From Allobosea sp. LC85 (lineage in GTDB: Bacteria > Pseudomonadota > Alphaproteobacteria > Rhizobiales > Beijerinckiaceae), in the NCBI RefSeq assembly GCF_000735605.1, contig NZ_JPKG01000024.1, positions 1-64,000 of the forward strand: DNA of 64,000 bases, in the 5' to 3' direction. The notes under the pieces were generated by a model, which saw nothing but the letters and a program-made list of their open reading frames with translations, searched no databases and was not told where the DNA came from. Each line of letters starts with the position of its first letter. The first letter of the stretch is position 1. A program made the position numbers and the translations under genes. Shown here piece after piece: positions 8,329 to 17,583 of the stretch.

Positions 8329-9942
8329 ATGGCCGTTGCCAAGAGCGCGCGTGAGAATGTCTACCGGACGCAGAACTGGAATCTGACCAAGCCCTCGGCG
8401 CGCGGAAAGAACGGCATCGTCGTCTCGCAGAACCGCGAGGCCGCCGCGGCCGGCGCGGCGATCCTGGAAGCGGGCGGCAACGCCGCTGACGCCGCCGTCG
8501 CTGCCTGCTTCGCACTCGCCGCGGTCGAACCCTGGAACAGCGGTCTCGGCGGCATCGGCTTCGCCGTTGTGCTGAAGGCCGGCGAGACCCGGGCGCAGGT
8601 CGTCGATTTCGGCCCCGTTGCACCGCGCCGCGCCGACCCGGCAGACTACCCGCTGACTGGCGCGATGAAGAAGGACCTCTTCACCTGGCCGGCGGTGGTC
8701 GATGACCGCAACATCCACGGACCGCTCTCTTTCTGCATCCCCTCATCGGTTGCGGGCTATGCGGCGCTGAAACAGCATTTCGGCACCGGGCTGCCGGTCT
8801 CCGAACTCCTCGCGCCTGCCATCGCCCTTGCCAGGCGCGGACTGGCGCAGGACTGGTACACGACGCTGAAGATCGCTTCCTCGGCTTCCGTCTTGCGGCT
8901 CTATGAGGAAAGCGCCCGCATCTATCTGCCTGATGGCCTGCCGCCCGTGCCACCCTATCAGGGTGTCCCAGGCTTCATGAAGCTCGGCAATCTTGCAGCG
9001 ACGCTGGAGCGCCTGGCCCAGGCCGGCCTGCGCGACTTCTACGAAGGCGAAATTGCAAGGCGCCTCGCAGCAGACATCGCGGCCGTAGGCGGTGTCGTCG
9101 ATGCGACCGACCTTGCAGGCTGCCAGGCGGCCGTCCGACAGGCTCCCGTGATCGACTGGCGCGGCACCCATGTGCTGCACACTGCCGGCGGGTTGACGGC
9201 CGCCCCGACGCTCGCCGCAGTGGTCGAGGGCATGGCCACAGTCGCTCCGCCGACGGGTGGCCCGGACGCCGCCTGGTTCGCAAAACTCTCGACGGTGATG
9301 CGCGAGGCCTATGCCGAGCGCCTCGCCGGTCTCGGCGCCGCGCAAGCTGCACCGGAGCCGGCCGACACCTGCACCACGCATCTGACCGTTGTCGATGGCG
9401 AAGGCAATCTTGTCGCCATCACCACCACGCTGCTCTCCTCGATGGGCAGCCGCGTCGTCCTGCCCGAGACCGGCGTGCTGATGAACAACGGCATGATGTG
9501 GTTCGATCCGCGCCCCGGCAGCGCGAATGCGATTACCCCCGGCGCACGGCCGCTCTGCAACATGTGCCCGGTCGTGGTGACGCCGAAGGACGGCACCTGG
9601 CCCCGGTTTGCCATGGGCGCCTCGGGCGGCCGGCGCATTCTCGCCAGCGTCTACCAGAGCCTGGCCTGGACGCTCGATTTCGACATGGATGTCGACGAGG
9701 CCGCCCATGCGCCGCGCATCGACGTGTCCGGACCGGATTCGACCAGCGCCGATTGCCGCCTGCCGCACGATGTTCTCGTAGCGCTGGAAGCGGCCGGACC
9801 GGTCTCGGTCGTCGAACACGGCGTGCTGCCGATCAACTTCGCCTGCCCGAACCTGATCCGCGCCGACAAGGACGGCGCGGAGGGTTGCAGCGATCTCGTA
9901 TCGCCCTGGTCGGCTGCGGTCGCGGCAGGCCCTGCGGCCTGA
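8329..9942 (+). CDS. Gamma-glutamyltransferase-family hydrolase
   Basis: This 537-residue member of the Ntn-hydrolase gamma-glutamyltranspeptidase family is normally made as a precursor that cleaves itself before a threonine. The N-terminal half has the expected GNAADAAVA and NSGLGGIGF motifs; the likely nucleophile is the first Thr of TTHLTVVDGEGN, where the small subunit would begin. No signal peptide is visible, unlike periplasmic glutathione-degrading Ggt, so a cytoplasmic role on a gamma-glutamyl or related amide is possible. The ATG has AGGGGGAG upstream. It converges with the binding-protein gene at 9963 across a strong hairpin. Confidence 0.82.
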   Translation: MAVAKSARENVYRTQNWNLTKPSARGKNGIVVSQNREAAAAGAAILEAGGNAADAAVAACFALAAVEPWNSGLGGIGFAVVLKAGETRAQVVDFGPVAPRRADPADYPLTGAMKKDLFTWPAVVDDRNIHGPLSFCIPSSVAGYAALKQHFGTGLPVSELLAPAIALARRGLAQDWYTTLKIASSASVLRLYEESARIYLPDGLPPVPPYQGVPGFMKLGNLAATLERLAQAGLRDFYEGEIARRLAADIAAVGGVVDATDLAGCQAAVRQAPVIDWRGTHVLHTAGGLTAAPTLAAVVEGMATVAPPTGGPDAAWFAKLSTVMREAYAERLAGLGAAQAAPEPADTCTTHLTVVDGEGNLVAITTTLLSSMGSRVVLPETGVLMNNGMMWFDPRPGSANAITPGARPLCNMCPVVVTPKDGTWPRFAMGASGGRRILASVYQSLAWTLDFDMDVDEAAHAPRIDVSGPDSTSADCRLPHDVLVALEAAGPVSVVEHGVLPINFACPNLIRADKDGAEGCSDLVSPWSAAVAAGPAA

Positions 9943-9952
9943 CGCGACGCCG

Positions 9953-9978
9953 CCTGCGCCGGTCAGGCCCGGCGCAGG
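9953..9978. terminator. Bidirectional terminator-like hairpin
   Basis: A perfect 10-bp stem (CCTGCGCCGG with its complement CCGGCGCAGG) and 6-base loop lies between the convergent gamma-glutamyltransferase and binding-protein genes and overlaps the latter's stop codon. No T-tract follows on either strand. Confidence 0.5.
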
Positions 9979-11549
9979 CCCCAGGGATAGGGTGCAGAGC
10001 CCTGCAACATGCCGGTCAGGCTCTTGCGATAGGCCGTGCGGATGACGAACTGGCCGAGCGGAATGGTCGCGACCTCTTCCAGTGCCAGCCGCGCCAAGGC
10101 GACGGCAGCCTTCTTCTGGCCAGCCGCATCGGCGGCGTAGAGCCATTCCTCGGCCAGCTTCTCGGCGGTCTCGTTCTCCCACCAGCCGAACCAGCCCTTG
10201 GCCCCCTGACCTCGGACGAGCAGCGACAGGGCCGGGTTGCTCCAGCCCACCGCCGGGCCGGTGGTATGAAAGATGCTCCAGCCGCCCTTCTCGACACTCT
10301 CGCGATTGCCACGGCGCTGCACGACCGTGCCCCAGTCGCTGTCCGCCATCTGCACATTCATGCCCAGGCGTTGCAGCAACTCACCGGTGACCTGCCCGAG
10401 CGGGCCGATATCCGGGAAGTCGGTGGGGCTGATGATGACGACCTTCTCGCCGGCATAACCGGACGCCGCCAGTGCTGCCTTGGCCTTGTCCAGGCTTTGC
10501 GGCATCAGGTCTTCCTGCTCGCCGGTATAATAGGGCGTGCCGCGCGGCCAGAGGCTGCGGCAGGTCTGCCAGAGCGTGGTGTCGTCGCCCTGCGTCGCCT
10601 GCATGTAATCCTCCTGGTTCACCGCCATGCGAACGGCCTGGCGCACCTTGGGATTGTTGAAGGGCGGATGCAGGTGGTTCAGCCGCATGATCGCCATGCG
10701 GCCGGAGGTGTCCGTTGCCTCCCGCCTGATCTCGGGATTGCTCGCGAGCAGCGGCTGAAGGTCTGTCAGCGGGCGCTCCCACCAGTCGACCTCGCCCTTC
10801 ATCATGGCCGAAGCCGCAGTCGCGGGATCGGGTAGGACCTGCCATTCGACGCGCTCGAAATGGCCTGTCTTGCCGCCGGCATTGCGGCTCGCCGGCTCGG
10901 AGCGCGGCTTGTAGCCGGCGAATTTCTCGTAGACCACCCGGCTGCCGGAGACATACTCGCCGGGGATGAAACGGTAGGGGCCGGAGCCGATGATTTCCGT
11001 CACCTGCTTGCTGGCATCGGTCCCGGCCAGCCGCTCGGGCATGATGAAGGGCGGCGTATCGACCTTGGCCAGCGCCTCGAGCATGGTCGGGAAGGCGCGC
11101 GTCAGCTTGATCTCAAAGACCCGATCATCGACGACCTGCCAGTTTTCAACCACCTTGGCCAGCAACTGGCCGTAGGGGTCGCGCTGGCACCAGCGCTTCA
11201 GGCTGGCGACGCAATCGGCAGCCTTGACCGGCGCGCCGTCATGGAAGACCAGACCGTCACGAAGCTTGATGCGCCAGGTCTTGCCATCGTTCAGCACCTC
11301 GTGCCCTTCGGCCATTTGCGGCTGGGGCTTGAAGTCCATATCGGCGCCGAAGAGCGTGTCGAAGACATAATAGCCGTGATTATTGGTCACGGTCGCCGTG
11401 GTCCAGATCGGGTCGAGCGCGCTCAGATTGGCCTGCGGCACGAATTTCATCAGGGTGGAGCGCCCGGCCTGGGCCCGGGCGAGAGATGTCAACGAGGTAC
11501 TGGCGAGGCCGGCTGCGACGGCCCCTTTCAAGAACGTACGGCGCTTCAA
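9963..11549 (-). CDS. ABC transporter substrate-binding protein, peptide/nickel family (SBP_bac_5)
   Basis: This 528-residue family 5 extracytoplasmic solute receptor has a Tat-like signal (KRRTFLKGAVAAGLAS). The family signature begins near GHEVLNDGKTWRIKLRDGL and continues with IIGSGPYRF. Such proteins deliver oligopeptides, opines or similar solutes to a DppBCDF-type permease. No permease or ATPase genes adjoin it. It lies just downstream of an amidase gene on the same strand (41-base gap), suggesting that the imported solute is hydrolysed by the amidase. Confidence 0.85.
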   Translation of the reverse strand: MKRRTFLKGAVAAGLASTSLTSLARAQAGRSTLMKFVPQANLSALDPIWTTATVTNNHGYYVFDTLFGADMDFKPQPQMAEGHEVLNDGKTWRIKLRDGLVFHDGAPVKAADCVASLKRWCQRDPYGQLLAKVVENWQVVDDRVFEIKLTRAFPTMLEALAKVDTPPFIMPERLAGTDASKQVTEIIGSGPYRFIPGEYVSGSRVVYEKFAGYKPRSEPASRNAGGKTGHFERVEWQVLPDPATAASAMMKGEVDWWERPLTDLQPLLASNPEIRREATDTSGRMAIMRLNHLHPPFNNPKVRQAVRMAVNQEDYMQATQGDDTTLWQTCRSLWPRGTPYYTGEQEDLMPQSLDKAKAALAASGYAGEKVVIISPTDFPDIGPLGQVTGELLQRLGMNVQMADSDWGTVVQRRGNRESVEKGGWSIFHTTGPAVGWSNPALSLLVRGQGAKGWFGWWENETAEKLAEEWLYAADAAGQKKAAVALARLALEEVATIPLGQFVIRTAYRKSLTGMLQGSAPYPWGLRRA

Positions 11550-11590
11550 CGGAAATCCCCTCTTGTTGTCGTGTTGCCGGTGATGGCGCG

Positions 11591-13084
11591 TCAGTCGAAT
11601 CCCAGGAACCCTGGACTGTCGCTCAGGCGCGGGGCCTTCGCCAGCGCGGCAATGTCCGGCACCGGTCGCGCGGTACGCGGATCGCCGGCCAGCACGCGCT
11701 CCAGAGCCGCCGCGACGGCAAGCACTTTGGCGTCTCCGCCGCGCGGACCGACGATCTGCAGACCGAACGGCATGCCGTTGCGATCCAGTCCCACCGGCAG
11801 CGAGATCGCGGGGTGGCCGACCACGGTGGCGGCATAGGCCAGGGCCAGCCAGTGGAAATAGGTGCGCGTCGCCTTGCCGTCGATTTCGGCCGGATAGAGT
11901 TCGCTCCAGGGCCGCGGGCTCAACGTCACCGCCGGCGACAGGATGACGTCGAAGCGCGAGAAGAAGCTCTGCCAGTTCCTGTAGAGTACGGTCTGCTGCT
12001 TCAGCGCCTGGGTGACGTCGAGCGCGTTGTAGCGCAGCCCTTCCTCGACATTGGCGCGGACATTGGGGCCGACCAGCTCGGGCGTATCCCGCACCCGCTC
12101 ATGCATCGAGGCCAGGAAGGAGAGCGAGCGCAACACCTCGAAGCTTTCGTCAGTGCCGCGGCAATCGGGCGTCGCTTCATCCGCCACGGCAAAGAGGTGA
12201 CTGAACAGCCCGGTCTTCTCGGCAAAGACCTCGCGGATATGCCGCTCGGTCGGCGCGAATCCGAAATCGGGCGTGAGGGCGACTTTCAGCGAGGCGAGGT
12301 CGATCTCGGCCGGCCGTGCGAAATCCCCTGGCTTGCGCACGGTCTGGCCGAAGATCGTCGTTGCCAGCGGATCGCAGGCATCGTCCGAGACCATGGTCGA
12401 GAGCAGCAGGCAGAGGTCGGGCACGGTCCTGGCCATCGGACCCAGCACACTCAGCGGGTTCCAGCCGAAGGGCCGCTTGTCGCTCGGCACCAGCCCCGGC
12501 GTCGGCCGGAAGCCGACGACGCCGTTGAAGGCCGCCGGATTGCGCAGCGAGCCGCCCGTATCCGAGCCGGTCGCGATCGGCACCATGTTGGTTGCCAGCA
12601 CGACGCCGGACCCGCCGGAGGAGCCGGCAGCCGATTTCGAGGGATCGAAGGGATTGCCGGTAACGCCATAGACGGCATTGCGCGTGTTCGCGCCGGCGCC
12701 CCATTCCGGCGTGTTGGTCTTTCCGGCGATGATGGCGCCAGCCTTGCGGACCGAGGCGACGATCAGCTGATCCTCGGGCGGTACGAAGTCGCGAAACAAC
12801 GGGCTGCCATAGGTGGTCCGCAGGCCGGCGACATTCTCGAGATCCTTGATGCCGACCGGCAGGCCATGCAGGGCGCCGAGCGCATCGCCGCGCATCGTCG
12901 CCTCATCGGCCTTCCGCGCCGTCGCTCGCGCCCGTTCGTCATCACGCGCAACCATGGCATTGACGGCCGGGTCGACGGCATCGATGCGGCGAATGCAGCT
13001 CTCCAGCAATTCGCTGGCGGAGAGGGACTTCACCCCGATCAGGGCGCGCGCCTCGACGGCGCTGAGATCGCAAGGTTCGCTCAA
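11591..13084 (-). CDS. Amidase (amidase-signature family)
   Basis: The protein has 497 residues. It shows the amidase-signature Ser-Ser-Lys triad: Lys in LPVGIKDLEN, the cis-Ser in ATGSDTGGSLRNPA and the flanking serines of the glycine-rich SAAGSSGGSG. These enzymes hydrolyse amides to acid and ammonia or amine. A TTG start at 13084 is preferred because GGAGGGG lies about 7 bases before it; a GTG at 13165 is also in frame but adds 27 residues without family resemblance. It probably forms a two-gene operon with the downstream binding protein. The substrate cannot be read from the sequence. Confidence 0.82.
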   Translation of the reverse strand: MSEPCDLSAVEARALIGVKSLSASELLESCIRRIDAVDPAVNAMVARDDERARATARKADEATMRGDALGALHGLPVGIKDLENVAGLRTTYGSPLFRDFVPPEDQLIVASVRKAGAIIAGKTNTPEWGAGANTRNAVYGVTGNPFDPSKSAAGSSGGSGVVLATNMVPIATGSDTGGSLRNPAAFNGVVGFRPTPGLVPSDKRPFGWNPLSVLGPMARTVPDLCLLLSTMVSDDACDPLATTIFGQTVRKPGDFARPAEIDLASLKVALTPDFGFAPTERHIREVFAEKTGLFSHLFAVADEATPDCRGTDESFEVLRSLSFLASMHERVRDTPELVGPNVRANVEEGLRYNALDVTQALKQQTVLYRNWQSFFSRFDVILSPAVTLSPRPWSELYPAEIDGKATRTYFHWLALAYAATVVGHPAISLPVGLDRNGMPFGLQIVGPRGGDAKVLAVAAALERVLAGDPRTARPVPDIAALAKAPRLSDSPGFLGFD

Positions 13085-13243
13085 GGCAGGGCCCCTCCAT
13101 TGGCATGACGCGGCAGGCAAGTGCCGCGTCTCGTCAGCCAGATCGACAGGAGGCCAAGCTGGCACCGCGGGGACGGGCCTCGCAATGCCCAGGATTGCAT
13201 CGGCCCGATGCGCCGGCGGGCGGTGCAGGCCGATGACCGACTA

Positions 13244-13340
13244 GATCATCGGAGCGGATATCGTATCCGGTCCGATGATCCAACCTTCTGTGTTTGCATC
13301 GGCTTTCCCGAAAACCGCAATCCACTTTTCGGGCCGATGC
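13244..13340 (-). repeat. Dispersed palindromic repeat, copy B (most complete)
   Basis: It comprises a 59-base core (13282-13340) nearly identical, inverted, to 1165-1223, followed by a 37-bp palindrome (13244-13280) with arms GATCATCGGA and TCCGATGATC. It lies between the amidase start and the 3' end of the channel/exchanger gene. Confidence 0.85.
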
Positions 13341-13370
13341 TTTAACGGGCCAAGATCGTGGCCTCTTCAT

Positions 13371-14885
13371 CTACAGCGCATTTGGCGGCAGAAGATAAAG
13401 CGTCATGGCGAAAATCAGATAGACCATCAGCAGGAGCACCCCGACGAACCAGGTCGAGCGACCACCGCTGGTCGTCAGGAACGCGGTCAGCGTGGAAATG
13501 AGCACCATGACGACCGCGCCCGGCCAGAACAGCAAGCTCATTGGCGCTGGACCAATGACGTAGCTGAGCAGGACGAGCACCGGAGCGACGAAGAGCGCGA
13601 TCTGGGATGCGCTTCCCAGGGCGATGCCCACGCTCAGGTCAAGCCGGTTCTTGCTCGCGCCGGAAAACGCCGAGGCCATTTCGGCAGCGCCGCCGACCAG
13701 CGCCACGACGATGAATCCCACAAACGCGGGCGTCATGCCCAGCGCGACGGCGGCCTGCTGCACGGTTTCGATGAAGACTTCGCTGACCAGTGCCACGAGG
13801 ACTGTAACGCCCGCCAGGGTCGCGAGAGCCAAGCCCAACGGCAATGCCTCTTCGCCGGCCTCCGCTGAGTCGATGCTGCGGAAGAACTCCCGATGTGTCT
13901 TAAGCGAGAATACCAGGCCCAACGCATAGGTCCCGAGCAACAGCACCGACAGGCCCACGCTCAATTGATGGGCGAAGGTCGATGACGTTGCGGAGCCGGC
14001 ATCGGGGACGATCGACGGAGCCAGCATCGCGACAACGGCAAGAAAGAGAAGGCTCGTTTGGAGGCGGGCACTGACCCGATTGTAGTCCTGCACATGGTAC
14101 TTGAGACCACCGATCAGAAATGACGCCCCCAGCATGAACAGAGTATTGGTCACGATCGCTCCGGCGATCGACGCCTTCACCATTGTGAATTCACCGGCAC
14201 GCAGCGCGGCCAGCGCAATGATCAGCTCGGTCAGGTTGCCCAGCGTGGCGTTGAGGAGGCCGCCCACGGCATCGCCTGTCTTGACGGCGACGGACTCCGT
14301 CGCGTGACTCAGCAACGTCGCCAGGGGTACGAGTGCCAGTACGGCAAGCACGAACAGGAGTGTGTGTGCTTCGGGCTTGAGCCGCTGGGCGATGAAGACC
14401 GCGGGTACCATCACCAACAGCCAGAGAATGGCATTGTGGCGGATTTCCCGGAGCAGCGGGGCAATCATTGCCATCAGGGAGGCCTTCCTTGTCTTGGAAC
14501 TGACGCCCTTCGTTTGGGCTCCGGCCGTGATTCCAGGCGTTCTCAGGTGAGCCCTATTTCTCGTCGGTAGAATCGATTCCGTTGCGCGGAGCGCCTGGAC
14601 GCTGACCGCTGCAACAAGGCCGGTCAGGACGATGCCGGCGAACCCGATGAACATGGCGAGCACGCGCGAACTGATATGTTTCGGCGTAAAATCTCCGTAA
14701 CCGATAGTAAGGCCGGTGACGAACGTGAAGTAGAGAGCTTCGTTTATTCGCCAATCCTCTATGCGTCCGATCACCAATCCAAGCCCGATCATGACGACCA
14801 GCACCCCGGACAGAATGGGCCCAATCACGCGGAATTGTTGTGCGAGAGCGAAGAAAAAGGCGCGCCTTTTCTTTTTGGGTTCCAT
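13371..14885 (-). CDS. Fusion of a two-helix potassium channel with a CAX-type cation/proton exchanger
   Basis: This 504-residue membrane protein is encoded in one uninterrupted frame. Residues 1-105 are a 2TM ion channel: helix about 20-40, pore loop with the selectivity filter TIGYGD (60-65), and a second helix about 75-98. A basic linker (106-137) leads to a full-length exchanger of the Ca2+/cation antiporter family (138-504), with paired c-motifs GNLTELIIALAALRAGEF and GGAAEMASAFSGASKNRLDL. An internal ATG at 14474 begins a normal-length exchanger (MAMIAPLLREI) with AAGGAAGG about 8 bases upstream, so a separate exchanger may also be made. It could couple potassium flow to calcium or potassium export; that is inference. 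The gene stands alone next to a dispersed repeat. Confidence 0.8.
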   Translation of the reverse strand: MEPKKKRRAFFFALAQQFRVIGPILSGVLVVMIGLGLVIGRIEDWRINEALYFTFVTGLTIGYGDFTPKHISSRVLAMFIGFAGIVLTGLVAAVSVQALRATESILPTRNRAHLRTPGITAGAQTKGVSSKTRKASLMAMIAPLLREIRHNAILWLLVMVPAVFIAQRLKPEAHTLLFVLAVLALVPLATLLSHATESVAVKTGDAVGGLLNATLGNLTELIIALAALRAGEFTMVKASIAGAIVTNTLFMLGASFLIGGLKYHVQDYNRVSARLQTSLLFLAVVAMLAPSIVPDAGSATSSTFAHQLSVGLSVLLLGTYALGLVFSLKTHREFFRSIDSAEAGEEALPLGLALATLAGVTVLVALVSEVFIETVQQAAVALGMTPAFVGFIVVALVGGAAEMASAFSGASKNRLDLSVGIALGSASQIALFVAPVLVLLSYVIGPAPMSLLFWPGAVVMVLISTLTAFLTTSGGRSTWFVGVLLLMVYLIFAMTLYLLPPNAL

Positions 14886-15060
14886 CAGCTTAGACCCCGT
14901 AAGGTTAGGAAACCATATCCGGTACCAAGCAGACCGCCGCGGCCTTCCATTATAGCGAGGCAAAGCGCCTCTATCTGTATCTTGATCGCTTGAGCAAGGC
15001 GCCGGCCACGTAGCAGATCGAAGGCTTCCATGAGCGAGACGCGACGGCCGGAACTGTCTA

Positions 15061-15810
15061 GTGATTGTATTCGCCGGTCAAGCACGCTGCTCCGGATGGC
15101 TTAATCTGATCTCGCGAAGTCGCCATCGGCACGCTGACGAGCGTGTTGGAGAGCGCTTGGCTTCTGTCCGTCGCCAGTGGAGCCACCTGCTCAGCGGTCC
15201 CTTGGCATGGCTGGCTACATTCGCTGGCGGCCTTGCCGTTGGCGAGCTCTCATTCGTACTGTCCTTCGCGATCGCCGCGATACTTATTCTCTACGGCAGG
15301 GACGCTGCAATATTCGCTCGATGCCTGTTGACACGCGTCACAGGAAGCAACGAGCGCGCGGAGCAACTGGTCACGCTGACCGCAGCCACGATCCGCGGCA
15401 TGGGGCTCGGCGTTGTTGGCGTGGCTCTGGTCCAGTCATCGCTTTTGGACCTGGGCTTCTTCGCCATCGGAATTCAGGCAGCCGGTCCCTTGACGCTTGT
15501 TGCGCTCATCTTGGGCATCATGCAGGTGCCGCAGATTTTGCTGATGCTGCCTGTGGTCGGCTATGTCTTCCTTTACGAAGCAACGCAACCAGCGGTCATC
15601 TTTCTGATCTGGAATATCGTCGTCGGTCTCGGCGACAATAACAGACCATTGATGCTCCGCAGGGGACTGAATGTCCCGATGCCGGTCATTCTGACGGGTG
15701 TTATCGGCGGCATGATTGTCGACGGGCCCCTCGGCCTGTTTGTCGGGCCCGTGCTTCTGGCCGTCAGCTACGTGATGCTGCTGGAATGGCTGCAGCAGCA
15801 TCCGGTATGA
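15061..15810 (+). pseudogene. AI-2E family transporter, N-terminally truncated
   Basis: From about residue 45 the translation (LLSGPLAWLATFAGGLAVGE, then FVLSFAIAAILILYG and the conserved DNNRPLMLRRGLNVPMPVIL) matches the central and C-terminal membrane region of AI-2E/PerM-type permeases. Such proteins are usually about 350 residues; only about 205 recognisable residues remain, and the N-terminal helices are missing. The first 40-odd codons look unrelated (arginine- and histidine-rich). I found no frame holding the missing helices in the roughly 170 bases between this ORF and the divergent channel gene. It is probably a remnant. Confidence 0.6.
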
Positions 15811-15874
15811 AGCGCCCCCTTCCGGATCTTCGCATGCGGCGAGCGCAACGGCCGGGAAGGCACCGACGCTTCCT

Positions 15875-17224
15875 CTAGGCAGCGCGCTTCAGGGCTTCGC
15901 CGAGCAGCGACACCATGTCGTCGATCTGTCCGGGCTCGACGATCAGCGGGGGTGACAGAGCGATGATGTCGCCGGTGACGCGGATGAGCAGCCCCTTCTC
16001 GAAGCAGTCGACGAAGATATCGTACGCCCGCGCCCCGGCCGCGCCAGCGCGCGACTCGAGCTCGATGCCGACGACGAGGCCGATGGTGCGGATATCGATG
16101 ACATGGGGAGCGCCCTTGAGGCTGTGCATCGCCTCCTGCCATTTTGTGGCGAGTTCCGCGGCGCGCGTCAGGAGGCCCTCCTCGGCATAGATGTCGAGCG
16201 TCGCGAGGCCAGCGGCGCAGGCGATCGGGTGGCCGGAATAAGTGTAGCCATGGAACAGCTCGATCGCGGCCTCCGGACCGGTCATCAGAGCATCATGCAC
16301 CTTGCGGCTGGCGAAGACGGCCCCCATCGGCACCGCACCATTGGTCAGGCCCTTGGCCGTCGTCATGATGTCCGGCACCACGCCGAAGTAGTCCGCGGCA
16401 AAGGCCGTACCGAGACGGCCGAAGCCCGTGATGACCTCGTCGAAGATCAGCAGGATGCCGTGGCGTGTCGCGATCTCGCGCAGGCGCTGCAGATAGCCCT
16501 TCGGCGGCAACAGAACGCCGGTCGAGCCTGCGACCGGCTCGACGATCACGGCCGCGATCGTTTCCGCGCCATGCAGCGCGACCAGGCGCTCCAAGTCGTC
16601 GGCGAGTTCGGCGCCGTGCTCGGGGAGCCCCTTCGTATAGGCGTTGCGGGCAAGATCATGCGTATGGCGCAAATGATCGCTGCCCGGAAGCTGCGGGAAA
16701 ACGCGTCGGTTATTGACCAGACCACCAACCGAAATGCCGCCGAAGCCGACGCCGTGATAGCCGCGTTCGCGGCCGATCAGACGGGTGCGCGTCCCCTGCC
16801 CGATCGCGCGCTGATAGGCGATGGCGATCTTCAGAGCCGTGTCGACCGATTCCGAGCCCGAACCGGTGAAGAAGACGCGGTCGAGCTTCGCGTCTCCAAG
16901 CCCTGGCGCCAGGGCAGCGAGGCGCTCGGCGAAGTCGAAGGCGATCGCGTGCCCCATCTGGAAGGACGGCGCGTAATCGAGCGTCGAAAGCTGGCGCTCG
17001 ACCGCTTCCGTGATCTGGCGACGCCCATGTCCGGCGTTGACACACCAGAGCCCGGCTGTGCCGTCGATCACCTTGCGACCGTCATCGGTGGTGTAGTGCA
17101 TGCCCTGCGCCGAGGCGAGCAGCCGCGGCGCAGCTTTGAACTGCCGGTTGGCGGTAAAGGGCATCCAGTAGCTGTCGAGCGAGCGGGCGTTCTGCAATGA
17201 GGCAGGCGGCGTATTGGCGGTCAT
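15875..17224 (-). CDS. Class III aminotransferase (omega-amino acid/beta-alanine:pyruvate type)
   Basis: This 449-residue PLP-dependent aminotransferase has the class III layout: N-terminal YWMPFTANRQFK, typical of omega-amino acid:pyruvate transaminases; GSGSESVDTALKIA for cofactor phosphate; IFDEVITGFGR with the Asp that binds the PLP pyridine; and TTAKGLTNGAVPMGA carrying the catalytic Lys. It would transfer an amino group from beta-alanine or another omega-amine to pyruvate. The ATG at 17224 has GGGAG 7 bases upstream. It diverges from an XRE-cupin regulator, the classic arrangement for amine-catabolism control. Confidence 0.88.
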   Translation of the reverse strand: MTANTPPASLQNARSLDSYWMPFTANRQFKAAPRLLASAQGMHYTTDDGRKVIDGTAGLWCVNAGHGRRQITEAVERQLSTLDYAPSFQMGHAIAFDFAERLAALAPGLGDAKLDRVFFTGSGSESVDTALKIAIAYQRAIGQGTRTRLIGRERGYHGVGFGGISVGGLVNNRRVFPQLPGSDHLRHTHDLARNAYTKGLPEHGAELADDLERLVALHGAETIAAVIVEPVAGSTGVLLPPKGYLQRLREIATRHGILLIFDEVITGFGRLGTAFAADYFGVVPDIMTTAKGLTNGAVPMGAVFASRKVHDALMTGPEAAIELFHGYTYSGHPIACAAGLATLDIYAEEGLLTRAAELATKWQEAMHSLKGAPHVIDIRTIGLVVGIELESRAGAAGARAYDIFVDCFEKGLLIRVTGDIIALSPPLIVEPGQIDDMVSLLGEALKRAA

Positions 17225-17583
17225 GGCGTGCTCCCTTGTCTGCCTGCCACAAGCCACGTTCCGTCATTGCCAACAAGTCTGTTTCAGTCGCAACATAAAA
17301 GACTGATTTATAAGGAGGCAATGATGCTTTGATGCGGATATTGAACAGAAGAAACAGCCAGCGACCGGCATCGATGCAGGAGTGCGGCTGCGCCATGTCC
17401 GTGCTCTCTGACATGAAATTTGGTTCATTCGGGCCAGTTGGCGCCCCCCTTTGACGGATCAGCTGTCCCCTTCGCGCCAAACACAGGGGGGGCATATTTC
17501 TCAAGGCGAACGCACGGGATGAAGATGTATCGAGGATCGCCTCTGACGAAGTACGGGTTGGCAGCATTTGGGAGGAGAGTGCA
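17225..17583. promoter_or_regulatory. Divergent promoter region, aminotransferase / XRE-cupin regulator
   Basis: This 359-base region holds no convincing gene and is more AT-rich than its surroundings. The clearest feature is an inverted repeat TCAGTC-N11-GACTGA at 17284-17306, about 60 bases upstream of the aminotransferase start: a candidate operator for the divergent regulator. The regulator's GTG start has a strong GGGAGGAG ribosome site at its end of the region. Confidence 0.45.

Noticed and set aside
11486..13108. 540-codon open frame opposite the amidase
   Set aside because: Antisense shadow of a gene with an intact amidase triad; no recognisable domain.
14885..15085. 66-codon minus-strand frame upstream of the channel/exchanger gene
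   Set aside because: It overlaps the start of the fusion gene in another frame and has no recognisable domain.
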